A stretch of 64,000 nucleotides of DNA, from positions 7,416,915-7,480,914 of the forward strand of contig OU342817.1 in NCBI GenBank assembly GCA_910591455.2, in the 5' to 3' direction. This stretch comes from Pholis gunnellus. Lineage: Eukaryota; Chordata; Actinopteri; Perciformes; Pholidae. Of this stretch, positions 38,768-62,926 are shown one piece after another (the first letter of the stretch is position 1; every line of letters begins with the position of its first letter). The notes under the pieces are model-generated. The model saw only the letters and a program-made list of their open reading frames with translations. It was not told the origin of the DNA and did no database searches. The position numbers and the translations under genes are program-made.

Positions 38768-40472
38768 GTGAGAAGTGCCCGTGAACTAAAAGTGCTATTT
38801 CGTCCTGGAAGTGAGCGAGCAGGGCCTCGCTGGTGCTGTGACACTTGGAGAAAGTTGAGAAAAGAGAGCAGGAGAGTTTCCTCGCTGCGCTGCATTGTTG
38901 TAAAAGTCAGTTTCATTGTTGATCCTGAACCAGGACTCGATTTATAGGATTGTTTACGTAAATCCTTCGATGAGGGTAGAAAACAATGAGTAAAGACAAT
39001 GCTAGATTGCTGCATTTAAAAGGTTTTAGTCTTGAAATTAACACATTAATCAAATCAACTTCATGTAAGTTGTGTCATTTCAAATGTGTTTGTTGAGTTT
39101 TTGTTTTCCCCCATAACATGTAACCACCTACACTTTTCTTTCTGCCTCACCCAAATCTCTATCTCTTCTCTCACTATCAGCTGCTGCAGGCCTCAGCTGT
39201 TTAAAGGCCTTTACTGTAAGACATACTGTGTCACAACCAACCTTCCAAAATGACAACATTTCTGTAATCAAAGCCCCTTTTTCAGGAGTTACCAAATCTG
39301 TTCTTGCATGCTTTTATTGTGGTGGTGCAACTATACTTCCCAGATGAGCATATTCCGTAAAATGCATGTGTGTAAGGAGGTATAAAGTGCATGAGTGCTG
39401 TTGTAACGTGTGTGTTCATACAGTCACTGTCCCTGATTGTGGCTGCTTATATACTCCCGTGCCACAGTAATCCTCCTCCACGATAATCCCTCTGTTGGTA
39501 CAGACCCAGTTGGCAGGATGGTCATGTCTCCCTCACACACACACACAGCTGGAAAGGAGAGGAGTGAGGAGCGCTAACAGGTGGTGCTGGCCGGGGTTCA
39601 GGGACTTGAGTTTAACTGGAGGCTTTAAAGATCCTCGCATTCTCCTCAAGTGTCTTCATGGAACGAACGTGTCTCTGCAGAATCGTTAGTCTGCTGATTA
39701 AAAGCTTCCCGTCTGTTGTGAGACAGCGAAAAAGGTCAAAGTCATAACGCCCCCACGCTCTCGCGTTTGTGTTTCTTCCTTTTTGACAAAAGGAGAATCG
39801 TCAGATTTCAGACATCGTCGGTCAACGATGTGGCCACAGAGAAACAAGAAGAGCTCTTCTGTTTTACTGCTTGAAGATGGCCCTCTCTCTCTCTCTCTCT
39901 CTCCCTCTCTCCCCCAGCGTCACTCTAGCCATTGACAGGCACAGCAGGTGGCCTCAATGGCATGAATGGATTCGGAAGGAAGTTCCTCTCCTCCCCCACC
40001 ACCCCCGCTGGCCCTCTCCACTCACTGTGATTGGCAGAGATGGCAGGCTGCCCTGAAGATAAGGCCGAGCTGCGCCTCAGAGAGCGTGCCAGGGCAATTA
40101 CGGAGTTACGCTTCAGTAGCGGTTCTGCGGCCCCTGGTACCTCCTGGTCTCTCTGTGATTGTGGCCGGTGTTTGCGGAGCGAGACTGTCAACTTAGCTTA
40201 ATGCACTCGATCGGTCTTTCGTAGCACGAGCAAGTTCGGCTTGTGGACTTCACGTGCTGCTGTTTGTGCAAAGGCACGAGAGAAAAACTCTCAGCAGTCG
40301 AGTTACAGCCTCCTAAGTACCTTAGTTGTAGCGCTGAAAGGATCAATGTAAAACATTATAGAGATCAATGAATCCTTTAAGTCATTTGTGATGCCAACAT
40401 TCACTGGTTTCTCCTTCCTAAATGTGAGACTTGCTGCTTTTCTGTGTTTCATATCGTCGAATTTGGAGTGCA

Positions 40473-40516
40473 GCTGTGATGTAGCGTGACACCACGGTAC
40501 CACGCTACGTCACAGC
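40473..40516. other. hairpin, 16-bp stem with one mismatch
   Basis: GCTGTGATGTAGCGTG (40473-40488) pairs with CACGCTACGTCACAGC (40501-40516) around a 12-nt loop. The mismatch is A against G. It could be the end of a folded-back element. There is no known function. Confidence 0.65.
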
Positions 40517-41701
40517 CGGGTGTGGTCACAGTAAAACCGACCAAACCCAGCGGTGATCTTTGAATGTGGTCAGAGGTTCAACAGACTGGTCGGACACTGA
40601 GACCGAAAATAGCCCGACACACGTTTTTTACAACTCTGTCTGAGAAGATGTCACGATGTTGACTGCTTCATCTTCAGACTGAGAGGTACACGGGTGGTGT
40701 GCTTCCACATATCTGATTGGCTCCTTGCAGGATGGCGTCTCATTGCGCTTGAACGAAGGCAGAGCCAGGTTGTTGTTTGTTTATGGATGCTGTGTTGTTT
40801 TGCCGGACTCCCTCTCTACGGCGTCATCCGTCAAAGTCAAACCCGGCAATGCAATGAAAGATGAAACCGTTGCTTCTATGGTAACTTCCCAGAATTGTAA
40901 AGTCCTGCGAGTATGAGAAACCACTAGTGTAGTGTTTTTGAATCGGACATGCCTTTTAAACACGTTCATCTTTTGCTCCAACTGGACTTTCTGGATCATA
41001 TTTCTTGTCTCGTTGATGCCAACACTCCCCCAAGAGGCCAGTGCAGCTATACAACCGTAGAAGAACGTTGCCTATATGTAATAGTCAAAAACGGACAAAG
41101 ATTTGATTTAAAACAAGAGCTATCTGATCAAAGATTAAGTAAAGAAGGCCTTCACTGCCAGGTTCAGGTTAGTATTGAAGTTTCACATCCATTCCTATGC
41201 GCTAAAGTCTTAACTATACATAAAAAAACCTGCAGTTTCTGAATATACACCTTTTTTCAGGAGTGTGCCGTTTTGTTCCAAGTGACTGCAAAGGTTACTC
41301 AAGGCGGTGGCTCAAAGGTGGAAGGGCCTCTCCCAGTGCGCTCCGGAGTTGCATCTTATCTGATGAGTCAGAATGGTTCACCAGAGTTCAGAGCTGTGTC
41401 ACGCTCAGTGAATGAATTACACAAACGTCACGGGAGTCAAAGTTATCCCGTTTACACAGAGCTTTTAATGGGAAGTCCAGGCTCCTCTCTGACCTCCAAA
41501 CAGCTGGCCAATCACAGAGTGAAGAGGGTATGAATGTCAGACTGTCCGTTTTGAAAGTATCAGTTCTGAGTACACTTTCCCCTTTTTAGTGTCTTTGGGT
41601 AAAAATTCCATATTAACCTTCGAGCATATTGTAATTCAAGTGGACTTCTGCACCTCCTCTACAACAATCCAGCCCGTGGACGGGAGCCAATCACAGGTCA
41701 T

Positions 41702-41735
<34 letters not shown>

Positions 41736-44700
41736 GTTGGCCGTTCTACTAATACAGATGTGCGACCACATCTCTTCGGTTAAAAAGTCTGATTTTAACG
41801 TCGGGATACCCTGCAGGAAAAGTTGTTATTCAAGCCGTGGCAACATCTGCCTGCACTGCAGAGCAACACAACTTATCAAAGGGCACAATGTCTGTGAAGC
41901 GTTACGGAGACGGAGGGAATACAGTGCTGGTAGTTCAGTCATCTGCTCCCGGCTACTGTTAGCAGACGTCTAAACAACTTTCAACATTTTCTCTCCGTCT
42001 CTGCCAACGCTTTGCCAATGTTGTAGCTTTGTTGTTTGAAGTGAATGAGTTGCTGTATGAAGGACGATGAAGCACATTACGGTGTTCGTCTGGTGAGAGA
42101 GGAGATTCTGCAGATTTCTTTTATTTTTATGCCTTTACCAGAAAACTGCCAACCCTTGGGGTACCCCTTGAATTCCTGTATATGTTAAAAGTAATTTTCT
42201 TTGCCTTCTGATGCCAACATGATTTTGAGCCTGTCCCAGATTTAATGTCAACAGTTTGGCCTGCCTCCGTGTCGTGCTGGGATTGTTTTCTCCTGAATCT
42301 TGCCCGCATGCAAGCAGCGGCAAAAGCTTCACCTCCTGCAGCTCTCCGGCCTCGTTGCCTCCGGCCCTGTGGGAAGCAGCAGCCTGTGTCTCCTCAATCT
42401 GACACGGCATCGCTGGCAGTCTGGCACACGGCCTCACATGTCTCGCGTCCTTGGAGGAGGTCTGGCTCCAGCGTTTGTTTCGAGCACATACCGCTGCCTT
42501 TTGTGTGCGCTTGGACAGTATGCCTGGAAGTAAAGTTATTCACCAATGTGTGGGAGTGTGCGAATACATTTCCCTTCTGTTTCACGTCGTGCTCAATGCA
42601 GCTCGTTTAAGATTCCCAAATATCTCTCGTGTGGTAGGGTAAATGTGAGTACGTCTGAACTTATAAATATGCAAAATACCAAACGGTTTCTTACAATATA
42701 TTTGAGCTCAAAGTTTAAATGAATGCTTAAAAAGCTCATTTAAATTTGTCCATTAAATCCATAACCCACATCTCTGTGCGAGCTTGAGGCGGTATTTACT
42801 GTGTTCCCTTTGAGCCACCAAAAGAATGACACATTTCTTCCAGCTCATCTCCTATTGTGTGTGTGTGTGTGTGTGCCTCATTTAGGGAAACCACCCGAGA
42901 GACCATACAATAATCTGCCTGTAATTTGATTTAATGGGAGCTTGATTCGAGCCGTCATTAGTTTTGGTAAATTCGTCACTCAAGAACGATCACTCTCTTC
43001 CCCACAGATATCCTCGCTCTTTATTTCTCAGTGTTACATTAACTGCTTTTTCCCTCCCAGGACTCAAACGTGTCATTTGAGGGCCGTTAAATCTGAATGA
43101 AATCCTCCTCAGAGGATAGACCAGGACTGTGGGGGGACATTCTGTAAAGTGGTTTGCATAAGGTTATCCACAAACACTACAATGATTTTGTTAAGTCTGC
43201 TGCAATAATGAAATTGTCCCTTTTTTAAAGGAGCCGTGGTTGTAAATGTGTTCCTGTCTAAAGAGGCTGCTGCTTGTGTTTAAAATTGAATTGTAGCACT
43301 CTTGATTGACGTTTGGGGCTTCTTGGCTCCACCACCCTAAGGACAGTGTGTCCGTGCCCTTCTTAGCATTCGTGCTCCTCCGTGTTAGCATGTGTATGGG
43401 ATTGTATAGCTCAGGGGATTGTGAGTGTGCTGAGCTCTGTGGGGGAGCACCACACACTACTTTCTCTTCGTCCATAACAAAAGGTAGATGAGACGCACAA
43501 AAGAATGAATCCAAAGGCTTTCCCTGGAGAGGAGGCCTTTTCTGTTCTTCTCTGATAACAGTTCTTCATGGGTGGTTCAAAGGCTGGGTAATACATTTGT
43601 TAAATTAAATGCCTTTTTGTTGTTGTTGTTTTTCAAAAACTACTTTCGGTGTTTCCCCCTAGAATTGTTTGGGCCAGGCCCAAAAAAAAATGTATTGCAA
43701 AAAAAACCTTCAAATATACATTCCAGTGTTTAGCCTATATTCATTCTGCAGCGGCGCACCGCTGTGAGTCCATGAATGAAGAAACTGTCTGTGGTTAGTT
43801 CACATGTCTGTATTAACTGCAGGAAAGTTGAGTATCTGTTGGTCTATTGGTAGTTTTTAGCTGAGCTCGACCAAAGAATATTCAGTTAAAACAGGGCTGG
43901 TGATGATGTTTTGTCCTCATTGTTCTCCGGGAAGTTTGCTGGTAGTGACGTAATGTAGATGACTTTCCAAATTTAGTGATTTTGGAATCTGGTATTGACC
44001 CAAATTCTGGATCGGGACATCGTCAAAACGTTTAAATGTGTTTATGCTTGCTAGTTGTCCTAAAATAATAAACAGTTTGGTGTCTGTGGCAGCTTGTTGC
44101 TTTCTATTGGTGGCGGTCATTTAGATTTTTCTTCAATAAACCACTAGGACGGCCCTAGTTCAAGTCTGGATTTCGCTGTAAGACATGTCTTGTATATCTT
44201 GATCCAAAGTAGAACTTGTGGGCGTTGAACTATTCTGACACGCCAGATCATGCGCCGTCCCTGTGGACTCGCTCAGGCTTGCTGTCTACTCGTAGCCATT
44301 TTAAGAGTGAATCCTCTGGGTGCATAGCGGTGTAAATGGGAAAAGGTTTGCAAATCGTTTCGTAAAGGGACGTTTTTTTTTAATACACTATTCAGCCTAT
44401 AATTACATGACAGCATTTGGGAACATTAATCATTAGAGTCTCCCAAACGGAAAGTGAAACTGCTGATACCTGAGAAAAGGTTTTAAAGGACACACGGGAA
44501 GAGTTTTGAAATGCTTTGATCCTCCTCATCCCCGATGATCCGGACAGTTTGCTACATTTTAAAGCAGATATTGCACATAGTATTAAGTTGAGCTGCTAGT
44601 TGAGACTGAACCCATGATCATCAGGATTAGCCATCGGTCTGGAGTGTTTGTTTCAGGGACACAGCCGAGGATTTGAATCATCGGTACGCTCTTTAAACCA

Positions 44701-44946
44701 CACTGACTCTCTCACACCTTGTTTTCTTTCAGCTTTGCTGCAGCATTAACTCCAGGGTCAGACACTAAGTGTTTAGGACATTTGGAAACGTAGTGGTTGA
44801 CATGTGCGACAGGATGAGGTCAAAGGTGGCGGCCATGTTTATGTTGTCTTCTGCTCTGATGTCGGTGGCTTCTACTGTGACGTTTGTTTAGTTTGTTCTG
44901 CTGCACAAAGAATTAAGACCTGGAGGTTCAGAGCACTTGACCTAGA

Positions 44947-45234
44947 ACGCGACTAACGATTATTTTCAGTATGAGTTCATCAGTTGGGTCTGTAAAATGT
45001 CTAATAGTGGAAAAATGGCGTTACGATTTCCTGTAAGCTGTAAGTGACTTCTTCATTTTGTCTGACCAACATTTCAAAACCCTCAAAATATTGAGTTCAT
45101 CAAATGTAAAAGCAGCAAACCCCAACAATTGAACAGTTGGAACAAAGAAATTTGCTCTTGATAAATGACTTTGAAAAAAAGTAGTTGCTGAATCATTTTC
45201 TGACAATGGATCAAACGACGTATCATTGCAGCTC
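44947..45234 (+). mobile_element. MITE-like element, family C
   Basis: It starts GCGACTAACGATTATTTTCA and ends CGACGTATCATTGCAGCTC, with the inner phrase AAGCAGCAAACCCCAACAAT. These are diagnostic phrases of the short fish element seen also at 37817-38100. It accounts for the overlapping minus-strand frames of 45021-45559. Confidence 0.7.
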
Positions 45235-46567
45235 TGCTTGAGAGAGTATTGCTTTTTTGTGGGAAGCTGTATTGAGAATCCCCCTGACAAAAACTAGCAT
45301 GTCCACATTTTTGAAAAGTCGGTGAACTACCTTGATGGGGAAAAAAAGAGTCTTCGCTGTTCAGCCTCTTTCCTGATATGTTTTCTTGTACTAAAATAAG
45401 AAAGAACGCCCACAAAATCTCAACTGTACCTCGTGTGTTTTGGCGGTGAAGCTTTAAAGAAGCCAGAGACACCAAACTATACATTCTTGTCATTTTACAC
45501 CCACTACATTGCAATTTTGGTAAGACGGAGACACTCTGACTGCTGGAAAGAGCCGACATGTTTCATGTTGCGTTGCATTTTAAACAACACTAACAAACTG
45601 CCAGCACAAGCAGTACTGCCAGTTTGTCGTCACCGGCTGTTATTCTGTCCGCGGTAACACGCCGGTGAAGAGCGTCTGGTTTCCGAAAGCGACGTCATTT
45701 GAATTGGACTGATTAGCTGGCGAGTTATACTGACCGACTGATTTGTTTGTATCTGGCATGTAGACGCAGCGTGAGTTAAATAAGAATACGATTAGTGATT
45801 CACTGTGCAAACAACTACACAAAGAATAAAAAGCGCGCCAGCTATTGAGACAATTCCTCATTTGCTTTTTAAACAATGACTGTTCCGCTGCCTCAGCATT
45901 TGCTTTCAGTCCGTACCGTTTGTTGGTGGGAGAAAGTCAATACACTATCCATCTCAAATAAGTATATCCATACATTGACTGTTGACCCTAATGAGGTTTA
46001 GTTGTAGCGCTGACCTTTACAAGCTGCCGCCATTGTTTCAGTAGAGATTCATTGTTTTCTTCACCGGGGGATTTAGTTCCAGTTTGATAGAACAAAGAAC
46101 TGGCTGATCAATACACGATTTACAATTATTGACAGAGGGAGAGCGGCCTGCTTTGGACATCTCACCTCTTCTAGATGTGAAGTAACTTTCTCCATCAGTC
46201 TGAGCAGCTATCGTTAACTCAAACGCCTAATGGCGGGAAAATGGCGAGTCCAGAAGGCAAACTCGCAGGAAACAACTTTGAAAGCTTTAACAAAGTCGCA
46301 GTTCTTCACAAGAATACACATTAACATCAGTAGATGCGTTAAAGCCTTTGTTAAGCAAAGCCACTGAGCTGTGAGAGCTGTGTTCTGCTTCTCTTGCCTT
46401 TTTTGTTTTCTGTCTCTGCTTTGTTTCCCATCTACGAGTGACAGCAGCACACACCCCTCTGCTCCTGTTACACCAATACGTGACCCGTCACTGACGGGCT
46501 TTTTAAACTATGTCGTAACATTTTTACAAATGCCAGGATATGAGTCACTGACGGTGGATCTGACTTG

Positions 46568-46608
46568 TTGGCGGAGGAATACAACCGTGAGGCGGTAATT
46601 CTAGTTTT
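46568..46608 (+). repeat. dispersed repeat family A, 3' end
   Basis: TTGGCGGAGGAATACAACCG followed by TGAGGCGGTAATTCTAGTTT repeats the end of the element at 471-800 with a few changes. How far it extends upstream is not clear. Confidence 0.6.
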
Positions 46609-47567
46609 GTGTCTTTGTGTTTGTGTGCAGTCATTTGGTCTTTGGTTGATGTACAGAAAACACACAGGGACTCGTGTATAGTGAGCACTAACTCTTACCA
46701 CCAAAGGGCTTTTTGCCCCTCACAGATCCGTGTCAGTGATTGTGTGATCACAGGGCAGAGCTGAAATGGCCACAGGCTCTAACGGGATCTAGTTTCTAGC
46801 TCTGCTAGCTTGGCGGGCTTTTGTTCGGACTTGTGAAGTCATGTGAAGTCATGTGAAGTCATCCGTTTTGCATGCAGTCTTTGTTTTCTGCATGGGAGAG
46901 TTATGCTAAAACCACCCATAAGCAGCCCCAGACTAGTATGTACAATAGCATAATTATTTCTCTGCACATTGTGACACGAGCTCAGCCTTCCATGGTAAAG
47001 CAGGAACTCATGACTTTAAGGTTCTGACGGTGATTCATACACCGAAACACTGTGTTCAGTTGTGGATACCTTCAATTTGGGACAAGTACACTGAGGCTGA
47101 ACCGGGTCTGTCCCTCTCTGGGCCATAAAATCATACACGTGTGGTGTCTAACAATCATTAGAAATGAAACAATAAACATGATTTGGCACATTTTAGACAC
47201 GTTAAACACTTACACAGTCAAGTTAATTCCCCCTTTAATGATCTTTAATGGATCTCGATCCACCATCTCATGTAAACTTATATTGAGTTTTTCTGGCAGA
47301 TTTTTGGATTAATTCAAACATTAAATAGAGTTAATAAGCCATTCATAGTTTGTAGTTAGTGTCTTAAATGTGTATCTAACCGCGTCCAGAGACGTTTTAG
47401 AAGTATCTTAGCTTTCATTTACAGTTTTGTACGAGTTCATCACAATCCATAACCCAGAACTTGTGTTGCAGGAGTCTAAGATGGCTTCATCGATGTATAA
47501 ATTAAGATTAAACTCAAACTGTAACTCAAATCTCCTTCTTTTCCTTCTCCTCCCTGCAGGCTTGACG

Positions 47568-60858
<13,291 letters not shown>

Positions 60859-61538
60859 TCTGGGGGATTTGGGGGGAGAGGGGGGGGTGGTGCTCTGACA
60901 TCATACGGAGGAAACATCAGTGGAGAACAATGCTTGGGGACAACAGAGAACTTTAACATGGGGAAAGGGCTTGATGAGGCTACAGAGAAAGAGGTTTTAA
61001 TGATACAAACTAGTCCACGACCACACTGGAATGTATGCTAGAGCGGGAAGAAAGTGTCTTCTGAAGTAGAGGGTTGTCCCCTTTGTACCCCGGGGACAAA
61101 CATGTGGGGGAGTGTCCAACTGTGCAGATTGGTGCTGGTGTGTTAAACTCTGGGAACCCTGCTAATCAGAATAATTCATATGAACTGGCCACAACACTGT
61201 GATGAAAATAAGAGGGTTTGTCTTCTAATTTAAAATCAATGGCTTCTTACAGATTTTTTTGTAACTTTTTTTTTAGATGATACATTTCCCCTTTCTCTTC
61301 CAATTTCTCCCTTTTTGTTTTATTTCACACACAGTTCTTTGATATTGGAGTCAAGATCTTTTGTACGTGCGAGTTTGGTTTGAATATGTAGGTTGATCGG
61401 TTATGTTTTTGGAGAGCGACCAACGACTGGGGTTGAATCGTCAAGTATGCGCCGCTGCGTCTGTAAAGCTTGGATGGAGAAGGTGTGAAGTGAAGTAAAT
61501 GGCTACTTTATGGATGAACGAATGTACTGAGAGATCGA

Positions 61539-61546
61539 TGTACATA
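61539..61546 (+). promoter_or_regulatory. Pumilio-binding motif in the yes1 3' UTR
   Basis: TGTACATA fits UGUANAUA exactly, the motif bound by Pumilio proteins in 3' UTRs. A single 8-mer can occur by chance. Confidence 0.35.
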
Positions 61547-62558
61547 AAGTATGAGCAGAAAGATGTATTTTTAGCACGTGTGATCAGGTGGATGAATGAG
61601 AACATGAGAAGACCGTGTTAAACACCCCACAGATTATATTTAATACGGTCACTTGAATGGCAAATCACGTCGATTTGATATACTTTACTACTTTAAACAG
61701 GGACTTGAAATCATAAAGAGGTATTTTGATAATATACACGTGCGGAAACATTTTTTCCTGTTTAACATTTTATAAATGTTTTGACATTTCAGCTGTGAAA
61801 AAGGAATTAGCATCTTGTCTTTTTGTTTGTTGCACATTTCCGATTGCTGTAACATGTTTGTCCTTCTGTCGCACACATCCACACAGTTTAACGTAGCGGA
61901 GCCTGATGGATGGTCTAGAACTCTGTCGGATCTATTAAATTCACATCATCGTGTAAATCATAGACACAGCTGTTGTATTTTTTTTTTCTGTTCTTCTCAG
62001 TAAAATCCCACCCAACTATGACTTAATGCACCGTCATTGTTTATTCCAAAGCAAACTACAAAATATTTTAATTTGTAAATGCAACTATGCAAAATCAACC
62101 AGTGATCTTTTTATAGAACGAAAAGTGTGAAGTGGTATTTGCCTGTGACGAGTTCCCCTTTTGTGGTTTTCTTACCTCGATTCCCAGTTGTAGAGCTGAT
62201 GGAAGTAGAACCAGACAAAACAAACACGTTGCGCACACTGTGGTCACGTCAGGGATTTAGAGCTTTTCTAGGTGTTGAGAATTTACGAGTCCAATAACAA
62301 GTTCTTAGAGGTACTTTCACTGTCTGTCCAGCAGTATGAGATGAGAAATCCGAGGAGATGTAAAGGCATCTTCTTATTGTCATTCAATAAGTGAGCTTAA
62401 AGATCGGACAAAGATGTGAACTTTTTTTTCTTTCTTTCTCTGTGCGTCACTCACAAGAACCTAATATGTGATTGTTCCTAAAGATGGGACTTGAACTAGT
62501 GGGGAGATGATAATGAAATAATTGAGAATGGTAACTAATATGATTTTTGTACAGAAAA

Positions 62559-62564
62559 AATAAA
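62559..62564 (+). terminator. yes1 polyadenylation signal, proximal
   Basis: AATAAA in AAAAAATAAAAG, followed by a T-rich stretch and CTTGAGCTCTCTTGTTCTTG, as expected for a cleavage site. Confidence 0.6.
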
Positions 62565-62703
62565 AGTTTTACTCAAAAGGTTTCCTTGAGCTCTCTTGTT
62601 CTTGAGAAGCGACTGACGTTGACGTTTCGTGGACAAAACTCGACCACCAAGAAGCCGAGAAAGACATTTATAATTCACTCAAGACTCTGCATTTCAGCCG
62701 TCT

Positions 62704-62719
62704 TTTATTTGTTTTTATT
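62704..62719 (-). terminator. candidate clul1 polyadenylation signals (two)
   Basis: TTTATT at 62704-62709 and 62714-62719 on the plus strand are AATAAA on the minus strand, about 200 bases after the clul1 stop codon. Confidence 0.5.
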
Positions 62720-62769
62720 GATGTACTATTTGAAAACGGGTATGACGTACATTCTTATTTTTTACATTT

Positions 62770-62775
62770 AATAAA
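62770..62775 (+). terminator. yes1 polyadenylation signal, distal
   Basis: AATAAA in TTTAATAAATAGC, with TG/T-rich sequence 20-40 bases downstream (TTGCTGTCATTCAATTGTTG). Confidence 0.5.
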
Positions 62776-62910
62776 TAGCACTGATTGCTGTCATTCAATT
62801 GTTGTGTATTTACATCTCAACAAGATTATGCCGACTATACAGGACGACGAGCTAGTTTTTTTTTACACAAAGGAAGTGCTGGTAGAAGTTTAGGAAAGAG
62901 GACGGTGGGT

Positions 62911-62926
62911 TTATTCATCCTCGTCC
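62911..62926 (-). CDS. clul1: clul1 last coding exon
   Basis: 16 bases: G completes R, then D-E-D-E and TAA. The acceptor is CTTTACAG. The stop codon lies within AATAAA (62910-62915), so a polyadenylation hexamer overlaps the stop. Confidence 0.85.

Larger units (their letters stand above)
38768..47559 (+). other. yes1 intron 1 (inferred)
   Basis: No coding exon is recognised inside. It holds a (CT)n tract (39882-39903), a hairpin (40473-40516), a (GA)n tract (41708-41732), a (TG)n tract (42858-42876), a family C MITE (44947-45234) and a family A repeat end (46568-46608). A tenfold motif ATGTGAAGTC occurs three times in tandem at about 46830-46860. The open frames at 40949-41533 and 42135-42642 show no known domain. 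Confidence 0.45.
60859..62790 (+). other. yes1 3' untranslated region
   Basis: No further coding frame is recognised. G-rich sequence follows the stop codon at once (60862-60890), an exact Pumilio site TGTACATA lies at 61539-61546, and AATAAA signals lie at 62559-62564 and 62770-62775. A length of 1.7-1.9 kb is inferred from those signals. Confidence 0.65.

Noticed and set aside
38602..39015. A 137-codon minus-strand frame
   Set aside because: It lies over the proposed yes1 leader and promoter, with no domain or splice context. CpG-rich DNA often stays open by chance.
41273..41533. An open frame in yes1 intron 1 as an alternative coding exon
   Set aside because: It has no similarity to Src-family sequence and no fitting acceptor/donor pair in the frame of exon 2.
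45083..45559. A 158-codon minus-strand frame
   Set aside because: Half of it is the family C MITE. There is no recognisable protein.
60859..62910. TYMS or ENOSF1 exons
   Set aside because: I searched by eye on both strands for thymidylate synthase or enolase-superfamily motifs. There are none, and the region reads as a 3' UTR.
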